Source: Megamerina dolium (lineage: Eukaryota > Arthropoda > Insecta > Diptera > Megamerinidae). Taken from it: DNA of 64,000 nucleotides. The notes under the pieces were generated by a model. It was not told where the DNA came from. It saw nothing but the letters and a program-made list of their open reading frames with translations, and searched no databases. Both the position numbers and the translations under genes were made by a program. The stretch is taken from assembly GCA_963854835.1 (NCBI GenBank), contig OY978525.1, forward strand, positions 98,783,388 to 98,847,387. The letters are read 5' to 3'. Shown piece by piece: positions 1-11,199 of the stretch. Numbering within the stretch: position 1 is the stretch's first letter; every line of letters starts with the position of its first letter.

Positions 1-800
1 AGAAGTAAGCTTTAGTGGAACATCTGTAATGTCTGGTTGCATTCTATTTTGTTTTGTTACGGTGTGACGAGTTGAATGTAAAGAGATTTCTAATCGTGAC
101 TAATCACAAATAAGCCTATTGTACAATGACAATAATTTTGCATCTACTTACTTACTATATACGTACATTCATATAGTTTATGCAAATGAATGGTTTCTTC
201 TCATTCTTACATACTTATGATTAGATCTCCTTTATAATGATGCTGATGATGATGATGATAGGAATACATTTTTCGATAATATTGTTTAGTTTTCACTTAC
301 TTAATTATTTTCTGTGATTATTACATAACATTACATACATATTAAAACAATTTTTTTTTAAATAATATATTACTCGTACATACATTTAGTCAATTAGTAC
401 TTAAATAATGTATTGTATTAATTTTAATCAATGATTATACCTACATATATTGTATTATATTTAATTACTTATAATTATGTTATATATATATAATTTTGAT
501 GGTATGTACCAAATAGAATACATTCTCAAAAAAAAAAAAAAATATGTAAACGATAGAAGAAAATTCGGGAAAATATGTAAGAAACAAAATTGTATTCTAC
601 TTACGACAAAATATATCAATAAATGAATTATACAAATTATGTATGTACTCGTTCATTTGCGTTTTGAATTTAAAATGTGTATTTAATTACTTTCTTGTCG
701 AACCTTTGACCAAAACTAGCAAACACTTCCAAGATCAAAAAAATATTATTATAATTACATCATATTCATATACTAACATTCTTAGTGAATAAGTAAAATA
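1..800. other. AT-rich intergenic DNA, no gene seen
   Basis: This stretch is very AT-rich, with short A-runs (about 528-542) and a short ATG/GAT triplet run near 239-260. I see no protein motif, RNA gene or transposon end. Confidence 0.6.
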
Positions 801-1074
801 TAATAATAAATAAATATGTGGCACTTATAAATGCCGAAGGGCTCTTTGTTCGAGCTTCTCTTTTGGACAGTATTAGAAGGGAACTACTTATTATTGCCGA
901 TTCCGAACGACAGAACACTTGTAACATCATTTCTTCAGGGCTTTGTTTTGTCACTGCCGGAAGAACTGCCAATTGCTTGCCGACAGTTGGGTACCGTTCG
1001 AAAGACACATCTCTTCGATATTAAAGTTGTAACAGTCGGCGATTGAAATCACAACCTATGGATCAGAAAAGGCA
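801..1074 (-). mobile_element. tRNA-derived SINE, degraded copy (ATTT-tail type)
   Basis: The + strand begins with an AATAAATAAATATGTGGCAC tail and runs through the SINE body: CCGAACGACAGAACACTTGT, a GACATCA-like block, and TTGCCGACAG followed by GGGTACCGTTCGAAAG. It ends in a worn box-B/anticodon-like stretch (about 1040-1072), so the tRNA-like head is on the right and the element points to the minus strand. It is aligned by eye to the cleaner copies at 25701-26065 and 56371-56730. The head is too mutated for a working Pol III promoter. Small open frames inside it are chance. Confidence 0.8.
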
Positions 1075-1089
1075 TCCACTTCTGGAAAA

Positions 1090-1870
1090 TAGGGGGCATT
1101 AATTCATTCGATATTAAGTCACCCATAATTCTTCAGTTCCAGATTCCTTCGCAATAATTCCAAGCTGACGTCATTACTGGTGTTAATGCTGGTTCCAAGA
1201 TAGATAAAGTACCGCACTACTTCAAAAACGTAGTTATTAACAGTGACGTGATGTCCAAAAAGATGGGATTCGTGTGTTCATGCCGATTATGTCAATATCA
1301 TAGGCTTACACTAACAGCATAACCCGTTTTTTGAAGATAGTGCCATTATGTCGTAGATCAGAAGTTCGTATGTGTAAGAGTAATCTCTTACCGGACTGTC
1401 GAAAGCGGCTTTATAATCAAGAAATACATGGTATTTGTTTTTTTCTCCAGTGCTAATCTGGTCAATGGTACATTTACCAGGTCTGAAGCTACACTGATAA
1501 GGTCCAATCAGATTATTTAGCATAGGCTTCAATCTTTCACACAGTACGCTCGATTGGATCTTATATGCAGTGCTCAGAAGGCTGATACCATGGCAGTGGG
1601 TGTAAATTGTAGGTTGTCCTCTCTTATGTACGGGACAAGGAGCACTAGGCCTTCAATGATCAGACATGCTTTCATCCGACCATATTATGCTGATGAATGC
1701 ATGTGAGCAGCTCATCACCTTTGGCCTTAAACAACTCCGTAGACAGGCCATCAGCAAATGCAGCTTTGTAATCTTTCAGCCTGACCAAAACTATCATCAT
1801 CTGTGATTGGGGTGTTTGGGAAATCTGCTCTACTAGCGGAATTGTTCCAAGCTTCGCGATTCAGTAACGT
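1090..1870 (-). mobile_element. LINE reverse-transcriptase fragment, RTE-like, decayed
   Basis: The minus strand encodes pieces of a non-LTR reverse transcriptase. Between 1532 and 1311 I read YQCSFRPGKCTIDQI followed by FLDYKAAFDSP, the conserved RPGKST and F-D-x-K-A-A-F-D blocks of the RT palm. Further toward 1100 a different frame gives IYLGTSINTSNDVSLE, the block that lies after the palm in the same family. The pieces are in the right order but in shifted frames with stops, so this is a dead copy. The best match from memory is the RTE-like LINE group seen in many insects; the clade is inferred. Confidence 0.8.
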
Positions 1871-1884
1871 GGAGACTACTCCGT

Positions 1885-2665
1885 TCATTTCTTGTAAATC
1901 TAGTTATCATTACAATACAAATTCACAGCTTATATATTGTTGTTCTATTCTGAATAGTTTGTAAGTTACGGCGATTAAAAATTTTAGTTTAATTTCCTCT
2001 ATTTTGTATGAGAGCCTCATAAAGAAGTGGGCGTGGCTTTCTTATCTTACACCAGCTGATTTCCAATTATAATCGAATATAAACTATAATCTAGTTGATC
2101 TAGGCAATTAACTGCAGAAGTTGCAGCGGTTTAAATTTAAGGGAAATCCTGTCATTTTGTATGGGAGCTACTATAAACAGTAGGCGTGGCTAGCCTATTT
2201 CTTGTAAATCTTGTTATCCTTGCAATACTAATTCACAACTTAAGTGTGGTTGTTCTACGCTAAATAGTTTGTAAGTTACGGCGTTTCAAAATTTTAGTTT
2301 GATTTCCTCTACATTGTATGGGAGCCACCAAAAGAAGTGGATGTAGCTTTCTGATTTTATGCCAGATTATTTCCGACTATAATGTTAATCTATGTGCCAA
2401 TTTTGGTTGCTTTGGCGAAAAACTACCGAAGTTGAAGCGGCTTGAATTTAATTGAAATTGAGGCATTTGTATGGGAGCTACTACAAAAAGTAGGCGTAGG
2501 TCGCCCATTTCTGGCATGATTATGTATCAGTATAACATAACTCTACGTGCCAAATATTGTTGTTCCAGATGGTATATTAACTGAGTTATTGAAAGTTAAG
2601 TTTTGAAAATTCCGAGGTTGGTCGCTTTGAATGCTCAGTGTCCAATATTAATCCACACACATTTT
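1885..2665 (+). repeat. Copy of the 298-bp-unit repeat family, truncated
   Basis: This stretch carries the same phrases as the large copy at 44023-45818: TTTGTATGGGAGC, GTAGGCGTGGC or GTGGGCGTGGC, AATAGTTTGTAAGTTACGGCG, and a final GGTTGGTCGCTTTGAATGCT. The phrase TTTGTAAGTTACGGCG recurs about 300 bp apart (near 1967 and 2271), so about two units of the tandem core survive. The outer ends seen in the two large copies (TATACCCTGCATA and the run of GGAC or GTCC) are missing. Confidence 0.8.
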
Positions 2666-2689
2666 GCAAGGAAAATATATAATGCCTTC

Positions 2690-4790
2690 AAATCACTAGA
2701 AGGTGTCCAATAAAGCCGTTATAATATTCACTGTTATTGAGAAAAAAAAGCTCCCATCGGCTGTTAATTAACATTACAGTGTAATGTGTATAACATAACT
2801 CTGTTATGCTATGTAATCCATACATACAGTGATGTCTACTCTGGCAGTCAAATAGATAACAGTAAGTTCGCATAGGCATATGTACGAGTATTTGAAATAC
2901 CCATATTGTATGCATCAATTTTCGTATTTCTCTTTTAATACACACTAAAGCTTTTTTACTCTATATGCATCTACAACACTGTCTTTTATATGGATACATT
3001 TAAACACTAAATAACATACAGCCGAATATGAATGGATCATATAATGTACACAAACTATACACATAGTACATACGAACAGATTGCGGCTAATATGTAGACA
3101 GAGTATTTATTGAAAATTCAGTTTAAGGCAAACAAGCAGGGTGTACGTACACATCGTCACATTATTGTGTGGATAGTAGTGAATTGCAAACGTTTGGGGA
3201 TTGTTGGGTTTTGATTGTTTGGTCGGTTAGTCGGTCGGTCGGTCGGTCTGTCGGTTGTTTATTTGTTTGGTCGCTCGGACAGTTGTATGGTCAGATTACA
3301 AAATTTTAAAATTAATGTGTATGAAATTGGAAGATATTAATAAAAAATAAAAATAAAAAAAATTTACCAATACAAATATAGCTATTAATTAAAACAATAA
3401 TAAAAAGTGGAACAAAACGATTTCATCTTTATACAATATATATTTTTTTCTTTTGGTGAACTTTCCTTAAACCAGTTCAACGGATATATTTTAGTTTGAG
3501 GTAGGTTCAGGCATTTACTTTTGCATTTGACATACAACATATAGCATACTTATACATGTAGAGGTTCGTTTGTAGCATCACTCTGCTTGCAGCATCCGTT
3601 TCCGTTGTATTGGATGCTCTTGGATGCTCAAAAGGGCACATAAGCATGTACATACACATGTGCAACTATGCAAAGATATTTGTTGTTCTGCCGGTAAATA
3701 AACCGGTTATGTATTAGTAGTAGTAGTAGTACTAGTAGTTTAATTACATATCCTTTGTGTGCGTGTAAATGATACAGCAGATTGAAAGAGTGAGAGAGAG
3801 AGAGAGGGAGAGAGGATATCAATGATTAATTTCATTTCACTTTGATAGTGTTATGTTTTTTCTTTATCTTTGGAATTTTCCCCCACTCATCTCTAGTGCT
3901 GATTAATCTGAATGCTGTGGATCTTATTGTTGTACCGGTGTACCTATTAATGCTGTTGATGCATTTAACGCAAAGCACACTCTCCACACACATATCTATA
4001 CATACGAAACCACAAGGCAAATAAAATATATACTTATCGTATATTAACTATTTAGTAAAAGGCGTTGTTTTGATATTGTGTCTGTATAACTGAAAGCATG
4101 AGTATGTACCTATACATACATACATACATAGAGATACCGATATGTACCGATTACCGAGTACATACTACATGTAAAGTTGCCGCCCTTTTTCTCTACACAC
4201 ATACGTATGTGTACTTAATCACTAATACAGATGTATATGTAAAATACTATTTAACTACGACAAGAAATATCAAAGCATCACTAATTGGTGATAATACGTA
4301 TAAGATAATTTAATTATCCTTTTTCTTTTGTTCTTGGTTTTTGCGATTAATATCATTGAACTTTCATATTGAATGAGTATTTGAATGAGCAGATTGGTTT
4401 CAAAGAGAAAAAAAGACATAAACTCGTAAACACCACTTGGTAATAGATAGTGCTCCCTGGTGCTCCATGATTTAATCTTTCTTCTATTTTTCGTCATGCT
4501 TACTTAGAAGAAGCAATATTTCACTTGAAGAGCTAAAATTATTTAGTAGGACATTTATTGTGTTAATTCGTCAGGACCGGGAGGAAGAGATTGTGAGCTT
4601 TCTTCGAGAGGGTTTTCAATTTTTTACTAGAGACGCTGAGACACTAAATACTGCTGATTCTTCTTTGATGTTTCATTTTATCTCATGTCCACTTTCTTCA
4701 AGTTTTAAGCATTATTTTCATTACAGCAATCTAATTTGATATCTAACCAATTTAGTAGTTTTATCCTTGCATTTAAGGCATTCATGAAAA
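2690..4790. other. Intergenic, microsatellite-bearing, no gene seen
   Basis: AT-rich sequence with a GGTC/CGGT tetranucleotide run at about 3217-3262 and a GA-rich tract at 3787-3813. Open frames here are short and low in complexity. No domain, tRNA or transposon end was recognised. Confidence 0.55.
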
Positions 4791-4794
4791 TATA

Positions 4795-5405
4795 GAAATT
4801 TGAAGATTTTGTATTGCTTGAAATTCATAGAAAATATTCCATGTAATTTCCTTCTAGATCAATGCCTCGAACACTTAACGAAGCTGCACCGCAACGCAGA
4901 TCAGTGATTGGCCCCATTGCATGGCGCCTTGTACCTCAGAATGCTTTAAATACTACTAAATTCGTTCATGAAACTTGTTCTTTCAAAATTGACCCCAAAT
5001 CAACCTTACTCAATCCTGTTTATAAAATGTATAGTACCATGGACTATCCTTCTATGTCAGCTCCTCGATTATTTAACAAAGAAGCACCGCAACGCAGATG
5101 GTATAGAATTAAACTAATAAAGTGGCATCTACTAAAAGGGGTAATGTTCTACTCAATCCCATCAAAAATAATTTTATTACTAGAAATGTATAGAAAATCT
5201 ACCATAAAATAACCATAAAATATTCTTCTAGTTCAGCTCCAGATCGTTCATGGGCCCTGTTCCCTGGCGCCTTGTTTCTAAAAATACTTTAAATACCCCT
5301 AAATCCGACCATGTTATTTCACTCTTCCAAAATGCGATTTACCCCCAAACAATTTAATAAATTAAAGATAAAATAAATCTTATAAAGTGGCATCTACTAA
5401 AAATA
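4795..5405 (+). repeat. Three-unit degenerate tandem repeat (about 175-198 bp units)
   Basis: Three related units start near 4852, 5050 and 5225. The anchor TTCTA-G-TCAGCTCC-like phrase opens each one. The 16-mer GCACCGCAACGCAGAT occurs at 4886-4901 and again at 5084-5099. ATAAAGTGGCATCTACTAAA occurs near 5118 and 5379. CCTGGCGCCTTGT and TTTAAATAC are shared by units 1 and 3. Unit spacing is 198 then 175 bp, so indels separate the units. An open frame of 116 codons (4862-5212) crosses the first two units but matches no family I know. Could be a transposon interior or a small satellite. Confidence 0.75.
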
Positions 5406-5409
5406 ATAT

Positions 5410-7135
5410 TGCTCTAATAGTTCACTTGACTAGCACCTTTCCTGGCATTAATGTCGAATTCTACAATAAGTAGACGGAATTGTGAACGATTTTAGTGATA
5501 TTCTTCTTCTTGGATGCCGATATTTTTGGACAGCAATAAATAATGTGTTGTCTCATCAAACACGAATTTGAATTAGTTCTACTAACTCCAACTTCTACTA
5601 ACTCTAGTTCTACACTCCAGGCAGGTCTATCGCCAATGGAGCTCTTGGTCCAGAAATCTAAGATTATATATGTTTGGTTCTTTTAAAAGTTCTGTTGAAA
5701 ATGAATTTTATTTTCAAATCAATTATTTTTCACCTTATTGTACAGGTACTTTAAGTCATCATATATTTTATGTGTTGACTGGTAAAAACAGCTAAGTGTA
5801 AAAGATAAAATATAACAATAAATGAATTTTTCAGGCAGAAATCTCAAAATCAGAGAGTAAATTAAATAAAAATAAACTTAATTTACTTCCTTTCGTGAAC
5901 TGTCTTTCAAGACACCCCTAGAAAATAGATATAAACTGCCATAAAAATATATTTCTGTCATCGCATACGAAGACATTGTTATTTTTTATGAATCGCTGAA
6001 TTAACTGCATTATAACAAATCTAATAGGCTGTTGTTTTACTATTTCTACTCATATTTTTATTAATATTATTACTACTTTATTATTATTATTAGTATTTTT
6101 ATTTTTATTGTAATACGAATGAATTCAGCGAAAATTGTAGTAAGAAAAGAAGGAAAATATAAAAATCAACGGAAATGCTGTCATTTGTTTATTATAAAAT
6201 AATATGTACATATATTCATAATAATACTGTAAATATGAACAAATGCATGCAACCATATGTGTGCATAGCACATTCAAATGTGTTGCATTCAACACACGCG
6301 TAGAAAAGAAGAAAAACAAAAAAAAAAGCACACACAGAATCATTCAAAAATTAATATGAATACTGGAGGGCGTTTATTATTTTTTTGTTTTTCATGCGCA
6401 AGTATTTATAGGTACTATTTTTAGGGAGCGAAAAAAATCTTTTCATACGCAAGTGTGTGAACACATTTATACTTCTATGTAAGTATCATATATGGGAGCA
6501 TGTATAAATGACCCATGAGTGTCTTGACAGCAGCCACTCATGTACACATCTATTGTATTAACACGATACCTACCTAAATTGAGGGAAATATGACAAAAAA
6601 AAAAATATAGAGCTTATGTATACAGAAACGATAAAAAAAAAAAATCAAATTGACAGTGATGAGAATATATATATCAATAGAACTTAATTAAGAGATATCA
6701 CGACACAATTTTATTATATTTTTTTTTTTTTTTTGTAATAAAATATGAAAATCGAATATATGTATGTAAGAAGTATTGCTTTAAAGATATTGATCAATTA
6801 TTATTAATTATTTATTTTATAATATTATTAATTAATAATAAAATATCCATTTAAATGTATACAATGGTGATATAGAAACGGTTCTTTTAACAGCTAAAGT
6901 ATTTAATCAATATTTTCATAATATTATTTCAGACCCAACTTATATGTCTCTCCTACAAAATTAAAGTTTTTATAAAATTGTCAATTTGCATATTTATCAA
7001 CAATTGGCATCTTTAACAACATCATAGTGATACATTGAATTACTAGGGATCATCGCTTTGGTAAAAATTTTCGTGACGGAAATAAAAACGTTTCTTACCT
7101 CGCAAAAATACCCACAACTTCAATTGGTATAGGAC
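5410..7135. other. AT-rich intergenic DNA, no gene seen
   Basis: Long AT-rich stretch with A- and T-runs (for example about 6718-6735) and many ATTATT triplets near 6050-6110. No coding or RNA signal was found. Confidence 0.55.
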
Positions 7136-7139
7136 GCAG

Positions 7140-7465
7140 AATGGCTCTGATGTGCGTATATTTGACACAGACACCGAGCTTTTGGTCAATTGTCTTCCCA
7201 GCTTAGATTCTTGCAATTGCAATTTGCCCAAAAATCATCCTTCAAGAAGGTCTATATTTACAGCTATCACCATCTTCTATCTATCTATTCAAGCTTTCTG
7301 CTCCTGCGATTTTTCCCTAAAGCTTCTAACAGAGTGCTTTAACACAATAAAGAGTCTATGCGCTATAAACAAAATTCCATTGGCTTGGCTTCCTGTTCAT
7401 CGTGGAATTTATGGATATAAATTTGTAGACGAACGCGAGAATGGGCTTCACACTTCATTAAATAG
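7140..7465 (+). mobile_element. LINE RNase H fragment, decayed
   Basis: One frame on the + strand reads a worn RNase H domain of a non-LTR retrotransposon. It has a Q-A-(S-x-C) block, then LLTECFNTIKSL, then IPLAWLPVHRGIYGYKFVDE. This matches the family pattern I-x-L-x-W-x-P-x-H-x-G-x-x-G-N-E-x-x-D-E. The usual G-N-E is altered to G-Y-K, and the preceding catalytic region is out of frame, so the copy is dead. Clade is probably the I/R1/LOA/Jockey assemblage, where RNase H follows RT. Confidence 0.65.
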
Positions 7466-7489
7466 GTCCAGAACTATGTTTTGAAACTC

Positions 7490-9545
7490 CAAAGTTTTCC
7501 ATTCTCTTGATAGTTGTAAACTGACCGGACAACCTTTGTAACTCGTACTGAGAGAACATCGCTAGTCGTGGCCAAAGTTGAAAGGGTAATAAAACCAAAC
7601 CCATCATCCTTGTATTTACTCCTCAGGACTTCAGAGCTTCAGCTATCACCTTCATAATATGCGTCTATCTGAAGAGATAACTTGTCACCTTGCTTACTGA
7701 AGAAAAAATGTCGCTTCAGGCTAGATATTGAAAGACAATAAAGCATTTCTTAACTTTTCGTTAGGACAGCAGACACTTTTTTTGCCTTAATAAGATTTTT
7801 TTCCTAGCTCAAGCAATTCTTTCGATCACTGTGCTTGATTTTTGGGTCAATCTTTTTCAAGATTTAATGAGTAAGGGGTAAGGTTGGTCAAGCGAATTCA
7901 AATCGTAATTTGAGGATTTTCGACATAGATATGTTATTAAAAATCGCCCGTTTCTCAGGAATATGCTCCTATCATATTTTTTCTATTTGAAGAAAAATTA
8001 TCGATTAATCATAATAATGACTATCCAAAAAAAAAAAAAAAACGAGTAGTTTCCCAGCCAAAAAATAGTTTTTGCTTTTCTGGGTTCAGTTTCCACTTCG
8101 TAGTCTAATATTTCAATTGTATTTTTATTTTTGAATATAACGGTAAATCAAAATTTCATTTGCCATAGTTGATTGGTTCCAAAATTCTGAGATATTACGC
8201 CTGAACTGCGCCAACAGAGTATTGGAAATGTTCATCAAATACGTTGTATGTCTAATAAAAACAGACGTGGTGCCCAACACACAGTCAGCTGTTGGTGTTC
8301 TAAAGTGAAAGTGCAGAGGACTCGTAAACAGTATTCAACTCGTCTTTGAATTGCGTAGGTCTATTGTCTTTTGAAAAACAAATATTTTCGCAAAACCCAC
8401 TCACATCGACTAGGTGAAACAATTGTCAAACTTTTGTGAATGAATGCTGACAATCATATTGTGGTCGGAAACTTTTCACTGTATTTGAGTTAAGAAGAAG
8501 TTTTTTTTAATTGATTCTTAAGAACAATTTTTTGTTTTATTTGGTTATAAAATATTTGAAAAACATATTACTTCATACAATAAAATTTTTCCTACTCGCG
8601 CCTTTATATTTTATTTTAAATTATTTAATATGAACGAACTTTTTCATTATTTAAAATCTCCAAAATCATATCAATAATAAATACTCATACAAACTATTTA
8701 TACCTACAATTTTGAACTATGAAATGTCAATGTCCTTTAATATAAACTACAATGACGCGCATAGCAATTTACACTAAAGACAGCCATTTAATTGTTTGAG
8801 TCCTGCAATAACGTTTCAGGCATGACATGCTAAATAAGTATATAGGCATAGTTATATGTATATGTATATACACACATATATAGTATATATTGTGGGTACA
8901 ATTACATTTACAAATGTCAATAAAGTGGTTCGGTCGATCATATTTATATAACTGAATACGAGTGTGCTTGTGAGTATGAGCTGGTACTCGTATACCCAAA
9001 GGCACTTGAGCAGATACACATTCATGCTAGTGATTGGAAATCAAAGCTCTGTATGCGGACACCATAATTTATATGTGGGTACATATTTACATAGAGAAGA
9101 AAAACAAAAATAAGGTATTTATTTTTAATAATGAAAGGAAATATTCGCGATTGTGTATGTTCACGATTAATTTATTGTCGCAGAAGTAAGCGAAAGAAAA
9201 TTCCAAAATAATCATCATATACTTAATCAGCAATAATTTTATATGCTCTTAAACCTATACATACATATATACATATAAAGTATATACATATATTATGTTC
9301 TGAATATTCGTGCACATAGAAATCGTCTGTTGGTCAGTTAATTGGTTGATTGGTTTGTGTTGTCATATTTGTATTACTTCTTTGCGTTGAAAAGCAGCAG
9401 TAACAGAATTTGAACGTGAGAACTTGTCATATGTCTGTCATACATATAATAATAACAACAATATAATAACACATACGATTACATTGCTATATATACACAT
9501 ACAATTTGCGAAAATGCTTTAATTCGCATTTTCGATTTATTTGTA
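7490..9545. other. Intergenic, no gene seen
   Basis: Mixed sequence with GC slightly higher up to about 8470, possibly worn transposon interior, then AT-rich with TATA/ACAT runs. I found no motif that supports a gene or a named element. Confidence 0.5.
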
Positions 9546-9554
9546 TGTACATTA

Positions 9555-9978
9555 AGGTGGATCGCTTTCCATACAAAAAAAAAGAAGAAAAACAGTTTAA
9601 AAATTTTACGCCTAGTTTGAAAGATTATGTTGAAACGTTATCGGAACAAAAAAAAAATTTTTTTCTTAACCCTTTTAGAACCGCCAAAATGATTTTTTTT
9701 ATCATAGTACAGTTGTTGATTGTCCGACTTTTAAAAGTGATAGCTCCCCATAGAAAGCAGTTTTTTTAAGAAGTTAAAGCATCGAAGGGTTAAATCAGTA
9801 TGGGACTTCAACCCACTAAAATGTTCTCTATGTCCAAATGTTTATGTGTTATGAAAAAAAAACAAAAAATCATTTTGGTGGTTCTAAAAGGGTTAAAGAA
9901 ATTTGTTTTTCCAAAAACGTTTGAACATAATCTTTCAAACTTGGGGTAATATTTTGATACTTTTTTTCTGATCCACCC
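9555..9978. mobile_element. 424-bp MITE with about 150-bp inverted arms, TA target
   Basis: The left end AGGTGGATC (from 9555) mirrors the right end GATCCACCC (to 9978), with TA on both outer sides (9553-9554 and 9979-9980). The arms match over roughly 150 bp: the left arm phrase TTTGAAAGATTATGTTGAAA is mirrored near 9920-9945, and CTTAACCCTTTTAGAACCGC mirrors the right-hand GTTCTAAAAGGGTTAA. The centre has no coding capacity. The TA target and long inverted arms suit a non-autonomous Tc1/mariner-type element. Confidence 0.82.
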
Positions 9979-10393
9979 TAATATACATATTTTTATGCAA
10001 ATTTGTCTTATTCGTCGTGCATATGTACATTTATGATTATGAATGAAAAATCTACTAAATAAATTATTTTCAAGCAAAAAACTGATGATTACTTTTAAAA
10101 GTTGCCTTAACATTTATGCGTTTTAAAATAATATGTAAAACTAAAATGGCAAGGAGGGATAAGATGAAAAAGATTTATATCCCCCTCATTCCCCCCTAGC
10201 TACGCCATTGACAATAGGTATATTGAAATTCTGAAAAGTTTTCGTCATCAACATGAAGATGGTGGTACTCGATGACAAATGGGAATGTATTTTTGCATCT
10301 TCCGAAAGGTACTTACTCAAAATTTCAGCAATTTTGGATGTGCAATTGTTGCTTGGCAATAATTTGCATCAGTCGATGAGTATATTTGTGAAT

Positions 10394-10790
10394 ATGGAAA
10401 AAATCGATTATCGAATTGTAATTAAATATTTGTTTTTGAAAGGCAATACGCAATACTAAAATCAAAGATGAGTTTGGGACCTGCATACTAGGACTCTGCA
10501 CCATTATTTAAAATTTGAGCTGCTGAATTTGAACGCGGCCGTACCAGTAGTTGGAGCAGTCTAGAAGCAATTAATTCGTGTTTTGGCACCGATTATCTAC
10601 TGTAGAAGAAGCTGTGATGTACTTTTTTTCGCCAGCAACTAAAATACAGGCAAAATAGCGGACTGCGAGGGGAGAATCTGGCCCCAAAAAAGCAAAAACT
10701 GTTTCTACGCGAGAAAAGTGATGACGACTATTTTTGAGGATAGTCATATCCTCCGTAGTTTTCTTAATCGATTTTCTGTGGACTTTTATT
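10394..10790 (+). mobile_element. mariner transposase relic, internally collapsed
   Basis: A reading frame starting with ATG at 10394 gives MEKIDYRIVIKYLFLKGNT, the typical start of a mariner transposase. The next identifiable block (about 10655-10735) reads GE-S/L-x-PKKAKTV followed by a K-V-M-T-T-I-F-E-D stretch. This corresponds to the G-E-S-A-P-K-K-A-K-T-V ... G-K-V-M-A-T-V-F-W-D region lying between the first two catalytic aspartates. Only about 400 bp separate start and this block, and stops and frame shifts intervene, so the copy is deleted and dead. Confidence 0.8.
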
Positions 10791-11195
10791 CTTTGTATAA
10801 AGATTTTTCCTGAACATACCCTTAGTAAAATTTTCCAGAGAATAATTTTCTAGAACATTTTAACCCCATAACGACCTTCTAAATGCCATTTTCTTCAGTT
10901 TCTCTAAAGAGGGGATCAAAACGTCCCTTTTGTGCGGGAGCTAATAGGTTAAAATGTTCCACAAAATTATTCCTTGTGAAATTTTACTTTTGTTCTTCGT
11001 ATAAAGTTTTTTCCTGAGAATATCTTTAGTGAAATTTTCAAGCGAATAATTTTCTAGAACATTTTAACCCGCTAGCGATCTTCCAAATGCCATTTTCTTC
11101 AGACTCTCCAAAGAGGTGGTTAAAACGTCACTTTTGTGCGGGAGCTAATGGGTTAAAATTTTCTACAAAATTATTCCTCATGAAATTTTACTATA
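10785..11195. repeat. Tandemly duplicated 204-bp foldback unit
   Basis: Two copies of a 204-bp unit lie head to tail. The first CTTTGTATAA is at 10791 and the second, CTTCGTATAA, at 10995. Each unit is itself a foldback: a 41-bp arm at 10825-10865 is the near-complement of 10947-10987, and equivalent arms occur at about 11029-11069 and 11151-11191. TTTTGTGCGGGAGCTAAT is kept in both units. No protein is encoded. It sits directly after the mariner relic. Confidence 0.85.
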
Positions 11196-11199
11196 TGTA

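Noticed and set aside
4862..5212. 116-codon open frame as a protein gene
   Set aside because: It crosses two units of a tandem repeat, has no recognised domain and no splice or promoter context.
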